Shown here: positions 13,256 through 24,987 of the stretch, in pieces
How the letters are laid out: each line of letters begins with the position of its first letter
Position numbering within the stretch: the first letter of the stretch is position 1
The notes under the pieces: generated by a model
Told to the model about the DNA's origin: nothing
What the model saw: only the letters and a program-made list of their open reading frames with translations
Databases searched by the model: none
NCBI RefSeq assembly: GCF_000764305.2
Contig: NW_025931701.1
Location: 496,001 to 560,000, forward strand
DNA length: 64,000 nt
Source: Hyalella azteca
Lineage: Eukaryota; Arthropoda; Malacostraca; Amphipoda; Hyalellidae
Direction of reading: 5' to 3'
Translations under genes and position numbers: made by a program

Positions 13256-13308
13256 GATAACACGAGATACACGCGTGATGATAACACGAGATACACGCGT
13301 GATGATAA
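13249..13308. repeat. 24-bp tandem repeat at the LINE 5' junction
   Basis: Two and a half identical copies of gcgtgatgataacacgagatacac (13249-13272, 13273-13296, 13297-13308). LINE homology stops right at its edge. Confidence 0.9.
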
Positions 13309-13590
13309 AAATCTCAGGTCGAAATGTACGCTTGAGTGTCAAGCAGCGGTGGCAATCACCGCATCGTCCAATCGCAAGACGTACAAGGTTATTCATTCTT
13401 TAAATTTTTAAATATTTCACATAAGAGTGAACTTTTAAATTTTTAACATTCTTCCTTCTTTCGTAAGGAATCACGAGGTATAAACTCACGAATTAGAAGC
13501 CTTCTGACACTCTAGAAAAAAATCTCTCGAGGGAATGAAGAGAAAGGTATAATTTACCTCTGACAAGAGCTGGTGAGGAGCGAGTCACTG

Positions 13591-13713
13591 ACCTGTTGTG
13601 GCGTGGCGGTGAGGAATGAGTGGCAGGACTGACCTGTTGTGGCTTGGCGGTGAGGAATGAGTGGCAGGACTGACCTGTTGTGGCGTGGCGGTGAGGAATG
13701 AGTGGCAGGACTG
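13591..13713 (-). repeat. 41-bp tandem triplication across the exon D 3' end and splice donor
   Basis: Three head-to-tail 41-bp units start at 13591, 13632 and 13673 (plus-strand coordinates). The only difference I see is one base in the middle unit (gcttggcgg instead of gcgtggcgg). On the minus strand each unit contains the end of the PTB exon (coding CHSFLTA.PQQ in the first copy) followed by the donor CAG|GTCAGT. The unit length is not a multiple of three, so the second and third copies are read in shifted frames. The open frame through all three ends just after the third donor. Confidence 0.9.
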
Positions 13714-13821
13714 TGTGGCGGGGTCGTCTCGAGGAGCGCGGGCCAGGAAGGAGAAGCACTGCCGCTGAGGGTCACACGTGGCGTAGCTGATGCGGCGGAG
13801 GGCGTGAGCCATCAACACTCG
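13675..13821 (-). CDS. PTB-domain adaptor protein, exon D (PTB core)
   Basis: The most diagnostic exon: 147 nt (49 codons), acceptor GTGCGCTGTGCAG|CGA, donor CAACAG|GTCAGT at 13675/13674. Phase-0 translation starts RVLMAHALRRISYATCDPQR and goes on to a strand FSFLAR, a polar loop, then CHSFLT. 'MAHALRRISYATCDP...F.F.AR.P......CH.F' is a PTB signature and closely matches SH2D5-type PTB domains as I remember them. The final C-terminal helix ('AF.LAY'-type) should be on the next exon, which I could not find with certainty. The 3' end of the exon plus its donor is repeated three times (41-bp unit), so alternative donors at 13634 and 13593 would add 41 or 82 nt and change the frame. Confidence 0.82.
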
Positions 13822-16290
13822 CTGCACAGCGCACAGCGTCAGGCATCGCAGTGATGTTTTCTTATTAATTAAAGATACATGGAATTATAGGCCCTTGCCC
13901 TTGATGACACGAGTAAGCATCGTTGTGTAAAGTGATATTTTTATTTATTCCTAGCAATTCGAATGATCTTCATTTATTTTCCAAACGGTTAATTTAAAGA
14001 TCAAGAAGGTCTCACTGAGACCTGAGGGAGGCCTTTTCGAGATGAGGTTATTCTGTTTCAAAATAGGGAAATCCCTGATTGCATTTTTAAAGTTATTAAT
14101 AATTTTGAAGAGCTCCTGCCGTTCACATAGCTTTCGAGCTACGAAATTTTTTTTACAAATTTTTGTGCATATGATGCTTCGTTTTTACCAATTGAAACTA
14201 ATTAGCTAGCAAAAGCTTAATAGTGAGATGTGGTTTATTACTTCGAACATTTCAAATATTTTCATGCTGAACACGATAGGTTGCCAAAATTTTTTAATTT
14301 ATACATTCTAGCCAAATTACCTTCATTCCAGGAAGAGGTAAAAATGCAAAATTAGTAATAATTGTATGAAAAGTTTCATTTATGAGAAAATAAAGAAGAA
14401 TAAATTTTGCCAGCAAAAAAACGAATAATTATCTGGATTTGTTAGTATGCAATGAAATTATCTTGCAGAATTATTGGTACTCTATTTTCCAAGGATGAGT
14501 GAGGCATGAAATGGTTTAACTTAACAAACACTTGGTTATGAAAGAATCTTAAACGACATGCTCATAAAAATATTTCATTCCTAAAGAATTATAGAGAATA
14601 TCAGAACAATTGTTATCATATCAGGCCTCTGACTGAGATAATGCAAAAGTTTCTTTTGAAGCTTTGGAATCGTTGATCCATTGAATGAGCAAAATATTTT
14701 AAGCGAGACATTTGACAGTGATTGAAACTCATCTAAGAAATAGTTTTATTATTTCTAACGAATAGTTTAAAGGAAAGAAAAATCTATCTATTGAAAAATC
14801 CATTGAAAATTTAAATTGAAATTGTTTTCAAATAATTTAAAAAGATTGAATGAAAATGCGAAAAAATTTATCTTATATCCACAACTAATAGAGACCGAGA
14901 CATTTAAAATATTGCATACGTCATAACGAGAAACGCAGATCCGATATGAATTTATAACCGTCAATTTGTAATTGTGTTAGATATATTCGGAATGCACAGA
15001 CCACTCCATCTATGCTTATTTGGCGATAAAGAAAATCTGAAGTTTAAACTGTTAAACGTGGAAGTTCGAGAAGCAAATGTTAGGTTCAAACTCCAATATA
15101 TATATGCGTCGTTACAGGAGTAATCATGTAGTAGCTGAAACAGTAAGTGCGGAGTAGACATTTTGCTCTGATGCAAATTTTGATTCTATAATGACACAAT
15201 AAGAAAATGCTGCAAACATAATGCTGATTATAGTGCAAAAAGCTATTTCATGAATGATGAATCTTTCTGTCAGAGCAGTCTGGCCATATTGATGGTCAGA
15301 ACAAGCAATGACATATTAATTTGTGCATTAAAAAATGTTCTGAGCAGTCTAATTAACAAATTGCATGAAATTTTCATCATGATACAGAGTACAGACAGTA
15401 GTTGAAAAAAATTTCAAATTACGATTCTGTGGATTGAAGTCGAGCGAGAGAATAAAATATCGTAGAATCCCTCAAAACACGTTTTCTGTGTTGCCTACAC
15501 AATAAACGGGGTAACTCCTTACAAGTGATGTTAATGTAACAGTTAATTGTTAAATGATTTACTTATGAATCTTGGCAATATTTTGACAGTGAAAAATTTG
15601 ATCATAGCGATAACTTCAGAAAATCCATATCAGTCAGCTTATATATCGGCACTTGAGTTTGCAGGCGGTTGAAGCAAAATGATGATAGATTAAAAAGATT
15701 GTAATTGAGCAATAAAGGTGATACAGTTTAAGAAAAAAAACATTATCATCCTGAGTTTGAAGCCAATTTTAACATTCAAGGAATACAAGACTTTCAATAA
15801 AACTGTTGTATGCATCGAATGATCGGCGGAATTTGAATGCAGTTGACCGCGATAACAAAACTCTGCATTTGTCAGACGTGCATTTGAAGCGGCATGATTG
15901 TTTAGCTCAATGCAAGCATTTTAAAAGTAAAAATTTATAGGCAGTATAGAGCAATGTACATTTTTGACGACTTGTTCAATTCTTTATTTAAAGTCAAGTC
16001 AATATTTTCGACTTGATTCCCAACCTTAGACGACGAAGGCTTCGTCTCAACAATTAAGTAATATGTTGACAAGTATTATATACAAAAAATGGGCCCATTG
16101 AACATGATCGTACTCCTTAATAAAGACTAATCAAATAATAAAGGCTAATCAGAATCAAACCTAAGCATAATAATAAGCATTATACAATTGATAACTCTGC
16201 AACAACTAAAGAAATAAGTTAAATTAAGCAAGAGAGACAATATTATGCTGAAATACCAGGATCTAGACTTGGTGACGACCGCCTGCTTAC
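13822..16290 (-). other. Intron between PTB exons C and D
   Basis: 2,469 nt, GT..AG, phase 0, very AT-rich; no element recognised in it. Confidence 0.7.
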
Positions 16291-16368
16291 CTTGCCGTGC
16301 GCGTCGCAGATCTTCACACCAGCCAGGGACACCACGACCAGCACGCGTCTGCCCGCACCACCGCTGGC
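16291..16368 (-). CDS. PTB-domain adaptor protein, exon C (central PTB strands)
   Basis: A 78-nt (26-codon) exon with acceptor GTGTGTCGCCCCACAG|GCC and donor GGCAAG|GTAAGC. In phase 0 it reads ASGGAGRRVLVVVSLAGVKI then CDAHGK. The run of alternating hydrophobic residues followed by 'LAGVKI.D..GK' is the PTB pattern of a long strand, a turn, and a second strand carrying a conserved 'GVKI/GLKI' motif. It joins exactly between exon B and exon D with no gap in the family alignment. GC content is far above the surrounding intron, as expected of a conserved coding exon. A longer open frame over the same bases in another frame (about 16145-16450) is a shadow. Confidence 0.78.
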
Positions 16369-17556
16369 CTGTGGGGCGACACACTGGACCATCAATCTCA
16401 AATATCAATGGAACATATTTGTGACAGTTTTTTGTGCGCTTCTTTCCCACCAGGCATTGGACGTCAAAATAAAACCTTATACTTATAAAACCTTATATAT
16501 AACCTTCTTCGCTGTTAGACATTTTTTATAAGAAATCAACTAGGAATAAACGGTTTTCCAACGTCATTCGTCTGGTAGAGAGAATCGCCTGTTTATTATA
16601 AGCTCGATGCTCTTTATAGGATCTACAATACTTATCGTGTTAATATATTACTTAGATCTTAATTTTAATTTTTAGATGCAGAATCTTAAGACACAAATAA
16701 ACAGTTGGAATTGTGGGCTGAATGAAAACTTATTTTCTGATGTAATTTTAGCATAAAATTGTTTATATGAAAATAAAACTTTTTCAAACTTTGGAAGCGG
16801 ATTGAGATCTATTTTTTATTTTGAACATGGTTTCGAACAATTCCCTCCTCATTTAAGCATTACATTTTTTAATTAACATCGGAATTCGGGTTTTCGAATC
16901 GTGATTATCAACCCAGCGCAACTCTGGGTTAACTTAACTTAATTCGTAAAAGTTTGTTTGTGAATTCATATGTTTGTTTGCTTGAAAAATAATCGAAAAA
17001 ATTAATATTAAAAAGCTATCAATATTAGAAATAGGCAATTGGAACTTTGATATTAAACTAAAATGTTAACTCCTTTTTTGCCCGGGATGGATAGGTATAC
17101 TCTGCAATTTGAAAATACCGCCATCCAGCATCCAGTCATCCCACATTCTGTCCTACAGAATGCCATCAAAATGAATTTCATATTTTATCAAGAATTACGA
17201 AATTTACGAACGTAATTTAAGGAATTATTCCTTCAATCAATATTAAGCATGGAATGGTACCCTATGGCTCCCAGTTTGAACACAAACAAACGAGCGAAGC
17301 CAACCTAGAAACCCAGCAATATTTGACCTATATATATATGTATAAAATAGGATATTTCTTTAAATAAATAATAAATTTTCAAAATAATTACCTGGAGTAT
17401 GGATAACATGATTTGAAATAACGTTATTCTCAAATTGCTTGGATTATCTAACCTGGGTATCGTAGAGAATTAACAATGGGGCAAAACAAATGACAAGAAT
17501 CGGCCACAAGCCACCAGGTCAATTCTTCAGCGCCGACATCACTATCAAATGATATA

Positions 17557-17600
17557 CAGGGTGTCCCAAAAAAAACGATACTCAACTTTGAATGGCTGTA
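17557..17600 (+). mobile_element. Solo end of a DNA transposon (ACAGGGTGTCCC type)
   Basis: ACAGGGTGTCCCAAAAAAAACG followed by 'GGCTGTAACTCGAAAAGTAAT' is a terminal motif that recurs in arthropod DNA transposons and MITEs. No inverted partner (GGGACACCCTGT) was found nearby, so it is a solo end or the partner is lost. Superfamily not assigned. Confidence 0.4.
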
Positions 17601-17822
17601 ACTCGAAAAGTAATAGAGTTAAAAATTTTTGGAAGGTCAGGATTTGTTTCCTATGTTTTTCTGCATCTCTCCACAAAAAATCAGACAGATCGATGTAGCC
17701 ATATGCGTTTGATAGAACTTTCAGTGACATGTGCTAAAATCGTGCTTGCGCAAAGTTTTAGTTTGATCATTTTGCATACTCATTACGTTGTCTTGACACG
17801 TTTTCATTTAGCTGTTTGATTT

Positions 17823-17866
17823 TTAGCGCATTTTCTCATTTATGAAAAAAATGCACTATTGTGCTC
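17823..17866 (-). repeat. Dispersed element 'R', 3'-end fragment
   Basis: Reverse complement of the last ~44 bp of the element (TTAGCGCATTTTCTCATTTATG, then AAAAAAATGCACTATTGTGCTC). It stops exactly before the variable core. The only minus-strand piece in the window. Confidence 0.85.
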
Positions 17867-19130
17867 TTAACCTTAACCCTTAACTTAACCTGACTGCCTT
17901 GGCTACCGAACTCCATCGATCTGCTTCCCCAGTTCACCGGAAGCAGCTCTGGGAGCCAACATTTTGCACCTGATATTTGAAATTCTCCCAAACCCCCGAA
18001 ACCCTCCGAAGGGTTTCAGAAAGTAATTTATTTAATACACTTTCTTTTAATCAGGTACAATCTTCATGCAATTTATTACTCGATGTCTAAGAAACTTGCA
18101 TCACTCATAATATATTTTTTTATCATGACGGCCGAGATTTTTGACGACCAACTTTCATCGTTACCGAATTAACAGTTCCCAAGTTCATTCGCACATATTT
18201 CTGTTTCTTCATGTTCAAGTTATTTCTCTACATCTTACACAGAAGGGGATTCAAAATTTTACTCAAAAAGATGAAATATAAAAAATTCGACACAATACAC
18301 AAACTGCATTTGGAACGTTTTTATTGAGCATGTAATTTAAATCATGAATTACAATCACTGCCACAGCCAGAATAATGGACAATAGCATTGAATGCATCTT
18401 CCAACTCTAGTTGCGTATCGTTCCTGAGGTCACATCAGGCATTGGAGTTTCTCTATCATCGTTGTTGGTGCCACTTTAGGCCCCTGGGTAGCACTATCAT
18501 TGTAGCCGAGACGTACTATACTCGAGGAGCCTAATCTTCCCCATCATTATTGCCAAGCCATTTGAGGCGTTTGTGAAGCCGTTTCATCGAGCTGCCTCTT
18601 CAGCTATACTGGATTTTTCATCATATATGATCATGATTCAAGCAACCTTTTCATTGTTGATAATAATTCATCAGGCACCGGATTTGTACAATCGTCTTCG
18701 CTGAGGCCTCTGGGGGATTAGGGTCGCCAATTATCGCTGATAAAGGCTTTTCAGCTAACGGATTTGATCCATTATATATTCCGAGGCCTCTTCATGTATC
18801 CTTTATGATGCCGCTTAGTGGTCAATAGTTACATCAACATCGCTGCCGAGGTTACAGTAGAGTTGCATTTCACACACTTCGTGAACAACAGTCATAATTA
18901 TGGAGTGAAGCGTCTTAATTGAGCCCGATCATACCCTAAATTCAGATTATAATGTAAGTTGTAGCGGTAGAATAATTTATCAGCATGTGGATCACTAAGC
19001 TTACACTTAGCTTGCACTCTGTAGTAAATTATATCAACTACGTAAGCAGGACGAGTCATGAACTCTTATGAGTGATTGATAAAGTTGCGGATGTTGAGTA
19101 ATCTCCGGTACATCAGACTTGAGATAAACA

Positions 19131-19288
19131 AAAAAATATAACTCAGTACTCACTGCAGTGAGTGACAGAGCGCATTTGCTCGTCGACGAAAACGTGAAGT
19201 CGCGGACAGACGGACGGTCAGACAGACAGACAGACGGACATGACGAGCGCAATAGGGCATTTTTTCAATGAATGAGAAAATGCATTAA
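19131..19288 (+). repeat. Dispersed ~150-bp element 'R', copy 1
   Basis: Starts AAAAAATATAACTCAGTACT, then the 16-bp palindrome ACTCACTGCAGTGAGT, a CGTCGACGAAAA block, a GACGGACA/GACAGACA core, a TTTTTTCA block and a terminal GAGAAAATGCATTAA. The most diverged full copy (gcgcaatagggc for gcacaatagtgc; terminal GCATTAA). Confidence 0.85.
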
Positions 19289-22200
19289 AAATAGAATATA
19301 TTTGTAGCGAATGATATTTGACGGGTCCTTGCAAGAACAGCGCATGTATTTGAGCCGATTAACGATTTTGAAGGAAAACATACTGATTAAACATACTGAA
19401 AAGGGAAAATTTGATGCCGTGATAAATCGTCAATGTAGCGAAAATGGTCAGAAATTTATACGAACGTATAAATTATTTTATAATTAATTCTCTCCTACTT
19501 CATGACGAGCGTGAGTGGATCAATACTATCATTAAAACATTATCGCATGAGAACAGCGTTTTTAAAGTAGTCAAGCATGGAAGCCGTCTCTCAAACTAAT
19601 GTAGATAGCATCATAATATTAAACAAATAATATACATACGAAGAGGACAGCTACAGAGGAAAAGTACTTTAAAGTCAGACGTTATGGCTGAACGTCAAAT
19701 TCGTTGCTCACGTGATTACGCAGGCTCTTGGGCTTATCTATTACACATAGACGTCTATTTGGCCAAATTTACCCGGGCGTTAAAAGCCTAATAAAGCAAG
19801 AGCAGGTGCAGCCCGCAGCTCTGGGCCTCCATTACTTGAGAACGAGGCGCGTTCACACGAGCTTCCAGACGTAGAGTAAATTTGCATGCGCACAGAAAAC
19901 TTGTTGTTATAGATCAATAAAGCTGAGGTTTGGAATGATGAAATGTGAAGCTGAGAGAAGCGAACGATAAGCATACGTCAAATAAATTTTATAGTTTCAT
20001 TCCTTTAACATTAAATAAACGTAGAAATTTGGCAGAGAATATCTTCCGTAATTGATGCAGCTGTAGAGCACCATTGAGAAGGCTCGTGGTCTCATAGGGC
20101 TCTCTTTTATTGGTCGAGGCGTGAGGCGACACAGCACATCAACTGTAATTGCATGGCATGGACATCTTGGCTCGGGCAGCATCTCAGCAGTAACTTGTTC
20201 TATTCGCGTACTTTTAATCATCTAGTTTGCGCGCTGAGTTATATTAATGAATATCAAAATATTTTGAAAATTTCAGAATTAACTGGCTATGCAACCACAC
20301 TCTGCACCTGATCTGTCCCTGATTTGTGGAAGTGTTCGTTTAAAATATGGAGGCCGGTCGACTTATCATCATGGAAGCGTCAGCTCGGATCATCAATAAT
20401 TCTCTCAGGTATATATTAAATATCTTAAGTTGTTATTATTATCCTATTATTATTTTCCTCATAACTTGCTGTTATTATACTCTTTTTCAGATTATTTTCT
20501 CACTGTCATCGGTATCATATAGGATTTTGGTTACGAATAAGACGCAGCTAGAAACCTAAATAAATCATGAGTTGATTTGATCTATTCGTGATGAAAGAAT
20601 TATCCGAAAATAGAGCCTGCTTACTGTATTATTTCTGCATAGATGTCCGTGATACATTATCATGCAGTTTTATTTTCATAGCCAGTGCCGGTACTTGTCC
20701 ATTTCAGTCAAAAGCGGGACGGCTCACTCGTACCACAGTTACATTCCAGGTATGAAGCTTGGCAAGGCCTCCCTGCAAATATGAGCAGTTTTAATGTCGC
20801 TCTGGCAGAAACTATATCAGGCATAAGGTTCACTTAGGCACTAGAGGTGTAGCCGTGCGACACACTCAGGCTAAGTAGACATGGAATTTCATTTTCGGAA
20901 ACGCGCAACACAACGCGTGCCTAAAGCCGTTAAGAGACACGCCGCTCGGCTAGTCAGAATGGCTGTGCTTTTTGCCACCAACTCTGCACGGGGTTAGAGT
21001 GTGAATACGATTTTGTGTTAAAGATCATACTCGAGAGGAAGAGCGAGAGGGCTAATTCAATCATATACCAAACAATGACAACTTTCAAGAAAAATATTTA
21101 ATTGAAGCATAATGAAAAACTTTGATATTGATACTTTGTTGTATATTGATTGTGATTTTGATCTTAATGTTTTTGTAGAAGTCACGTGACCAAAAAAAGT
21201 GAATTAGATGTCGCAGTCGTAGATTGAAACTCACGTGGACGCTGAAGAGTGAATTAAACTTTACTTTCGAGGAACTCAAAGTAAAAATATGAATCAAGCT
21301 TTTTAAATCCATGCCTTTCTAAAACGTTTGTTTCGGACAGAAGATTTCTGTAAATTAAACTACCTGATTCGTTTTTAATTTTTATGATAATTTCTTCATC
21401 AGCGGATGGAAATATAATTAAGATAATGGATTCAATTTAAGAGAGAGAGCATACAATAATAATGACACTGCAAATGAGGACCCTTGGATACATCGATTAA
21501 CAAGTTGTAGGTTCGGGTATTTGTGTCATTGCAGCCGGAAATATAAGGAGCAGAGCAATTAATTCTTATCCACTATACTTGACGTCAATGCCGCCCCGGG
21601 ATTTTGCATCGGCGCGAAAGATTTTTCTTAGTGGAGCAGCCACGGCGTTTCGCAAACCGTGAAGAGATTGGCACTAAATCTGAAGTTATCTAATTTGCAT
21701 TATAATAAAAAATATGCAACTATATTCCCTCAAATTAACGAGACTTGAATTCTATGTCAACTGTACATGGGTTTGAACGGATTACTTGGAATTTTACTTC
21801 TGATTGGATTGTTACTTTGGTTTGAATATTATTACCAATATCAAAAACTATCTAGGCTCTCAAGATCCAAGGGCGCAGGGTTGAGTTGCTGGTAAGTTAA
21901 GAATACTTTTTCTTCTTCTTCATCTGTTATCAGTTTATCCCAAGCCAGGCCACACACATCTGGGTCAGAAAGTTCAATGGGCAAAAAAATAACATTTTTT
22001 AAAAACGGAAATCATGCATAAAGTTCAAATTTGAGACTATCTTTGTGAACGATACAAAATTAGAATTCAATCACATTATTGATATTTAGCGATTAATTTT
22101 TAGAAAATTAATCTTCAACAAATTTTGTCCAAATAGTCATGGCTATTTACCTAATTCAATGAAGTAACAGCGATTTTTTCTTAATATCTTCTCTTCGCGA

Positions 22201-23889
22201 GTTGGTAAGATGAGGTGTAGCCAAATACAATATGAACAATACACATTTTCGGATTTCACCGATTTTCGGTTGAATGAACCGTAGATTCATCGAGTGTATC
22301 CTTGATTTATGGTGATGATTTGGAATATTTTATTAGGAATCGAAATGAAGTTTGAAAAGGAAACGTATTCCAGTTTACGATTGCCTGCCACACTAAGCGT
22401 CAGAGGAAGACGCAGGGTATTACGGGAGCATCCATCATCGTACGTGATTCTCATCTATCAATTAAAACGACTTCCAGGAAGGGAAGCGCTTCTCGTAGCC
22501 TTTTATTTTTTCCGCGGAAGAAATTGAATTGGCTGAAGTTGCCTGAGGTAAATTTTTCCACTTTATAGTGCTTCTCAGTTTCGTTGCCTAAACTGTTTAG
22601 TATTTTAAAGCAAAATTTGCACAAAACTTAGAGGACAAATTTTAATGAAACGTAAAATGCAAGTAAGAAGTGCTGCAATAATATGAAGAAGTGCTCCAAT
22701 AATATGAAGAAATGTTTATATTGCGAAAGGCAAATAAAAGAATTATGCGATAGTCTTCTTTTTCATGGTGTCGTTTGAAGGATCTCAGTTAAATAAAATT
22801 ATTCGAGTCCAGTATCTTTCAAAATTTAGCCAGATCTGGTAAGCGCATAAAAAGATATCTCCTCCCCTTCGCGAAATACGCTCGTATCAGCCATATATTA
22901 AGAAAAGGGGACGGTTAGAAACTAATGTCAATAGAAGCTTCTTCAAGCATCTACTGTATTTTTATATAATCTTAACGTTTTTATCAAAAAGAGCAAGAAA
23001 GTGTGTTAAAATTCTCAGGCACTTGAAATAACAACAGTTCCTCTCGGTATCGAATCTGACATAAAATTCCAGAAAAAAATAACCAACTAGGATCCCTAAC
23101 AAAATTTTAAGACGGTGGCGACCCTGATTTAGGTGCAGCCCTGGACTCGTGGAGCACGTGAATCAGCCGCTATATATGCCCGCTTCAGCTCAGAGTTTGA
23201 ATGCAGCTTCTGGGCAGCTTGCTATCTCGGTTTTACTCAACTCGGCCAACCCTTGTCACACTCTTGGGCGACTTTTATGTAGGAAAAGAGATTCTGACCG
23301 GAAACTGATTTCGATCGGGCCAAGCAGGCCCGATCGAATGACACGGGGCAAGCAGGCCAGGAATAAATTTGCGCCGAGTTTAGAGACTATTTGACCGAAG
23401 CCTAGACGGTCCTCAAATTTTGATTGAGATATGAGTAGAATGTAATTTAGCTTGATTAAAAAGCTTGAACTTACAAAAAATGTTATCACAGTGTCGTTTT
23501 TCTATAAGAGAATAATTTGAGGAATTTTTAGCAAAAATCTACACCAATTTATGCTACTATAATTTTCAGCGAAATAATATTGGAGAGCCAAATTTGTGTA
23601 TGTTCTAAGTCGGAACGTTCTGGAAATAAGGAGCTAAATTGAAACAACGCCAGTAAGACAGATTTGCTGTGCTAAGGACGTAGCTGCTGGCGACAGTCTG
23701 ATCGCTGTGGCGCCTCGGTTCCAACGAATCTTCGTGAAAAAGAAGTAGGCCTGCATCTGTGCGTGGCCAGATAATAATAAACGCTGGTCCGTGGCCAGCT
23801 GCCTTATTGCACGGCAATGGGAAGTCCCCGAATTCTTCTACACTGACAAAACAAAAAATTCGGGGGTCAAAATACGGAATCTTGTGTTA

Positions 23890-24290
23890 GTTCAGCGGAA
23901 TGTTAAAACTGAAAACAGGTCGCGGTCGCTTGAAATTAAATATGGGAAATATTACGTTAATGTATTAATCAAGCACTGCAGCAAACGTGAAATATTCGAA
24001 AAGATTCTGCGCTGTATGATTCCAAGGCGTCTGACGGAAAAACTTTTAAAGAAAGTAAGAGTTGATTACGAGCGCGCCCAGGCAGCAAAACAACGGAAGC
24101 GACACGGTCAAAGTTTTGCGTGGGCAATATCGTGTATCAGGTCCGGCCAAGATATTCGAAGGGGCATTCAAATATTATGGCGCCATTCGTTAACGATAGT
24201 TTTGTATCTGCTCGATTCCTCGGCTTTGTGCTTGATAAAGTTCACGCCTTGCAAAACAATGGGAGTTTTGCAGAGGTACGGAGTGGTTAT
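23890..24290 (+). pseudogene. Possible Gypsy integrase C-terminal scrap
   Basis: 'TEKLLKKVRVDYERAQAAKQ' (about 24031-24095) and, in a shifted frame, 'CVGNIVYQVRPRYSKGHSNI' followed by MAPF resemble the helix and 'VGD.V......K..KLAP...GPF' stretch near the end of Gypsy integrases. The 171-codon open frame that contains the first piece (23791-24306) has no other recognisable domain. It lies in the PTB gene's second intron. This is a weak family match judged by eye. Confidence 0.35.
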
Positions 24291-24733
24291 TAGACAGGCT
24301 TTGTAAGAGAGATTGAAAAATGTTCTCTTCTTCGTCACAGATGAAAAATTTATTCCGACAGTGTTTCCTTGAATGAAGATGAGAGGCAACGCAGCAGGAA
24401 AATGTCGCTAAAAACTAGGATGTTAATCGCAATTAAAATTCTAGATTTCGTATAAAAATCAACAAAATGTATTTGTATCGATTTTGAATAGAATAATCAG
24501 AACAACAGATAAATCAAATCTTCATGAGACATGAATGTTGAGATTTCTTCACATGTCCCGATTAATCGTAAAATTACATTTTCTTAGTTTTCATTGCACA
24601 CATAATGAGGCACCGAAGTATAGGTTTTAAAATGAGGTTTTGTTTCTTTTTCAATTACATCAGGCGTCAGGCGCGTGCGGTTCTAAACTTCTTAGTGATA
24701 AGTTCCGTTCAGTGCCGCGCACAACTAGCGTGC

Positions 24734-24987
24734 CATCCGCTACCCGCCGCTTGAAATGAATCATTAAAGCCAATATTTTGCAATAATAATTATCTTTAGT
24801 TCCTCATAATGCGACAATAATGAGAGCGTTGAATAAGAGTACCTTATGAAAATATCAATGCACCAGCTACCCGATGCTTGAAATGAATCATTAAAGCCAA
24901 TATTTTGCAAAATTATTTATCTTTAGTTCCACGTAATGCGACCATAATGAGAGCGTTAAATAAGAGTACCTTTTGAAAATATCAATG
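24734..24987. repeat. 127-bp tandem duplication
   Basis: 24734-24860 and 24861-24987 align end to end with a handful of substitutions and no length change (for example both contain CTTGAAATGAATCATTAAAG). Non-coding. In the PTB gene's second intron. Confidence 0.9.

Noticed and set aside
12582..13403. Several overlapping plus- and minus-strand frames
   Set aside because: Shadows of the LINE reverse transcriptase frame and of the 24-bp repeat.
17864..17896. TTAACCTTAACCCTTAACTTAACC, telomere-like text
   Set aside because: Too short and irregular, and not the arthropod TTAGG repeat.
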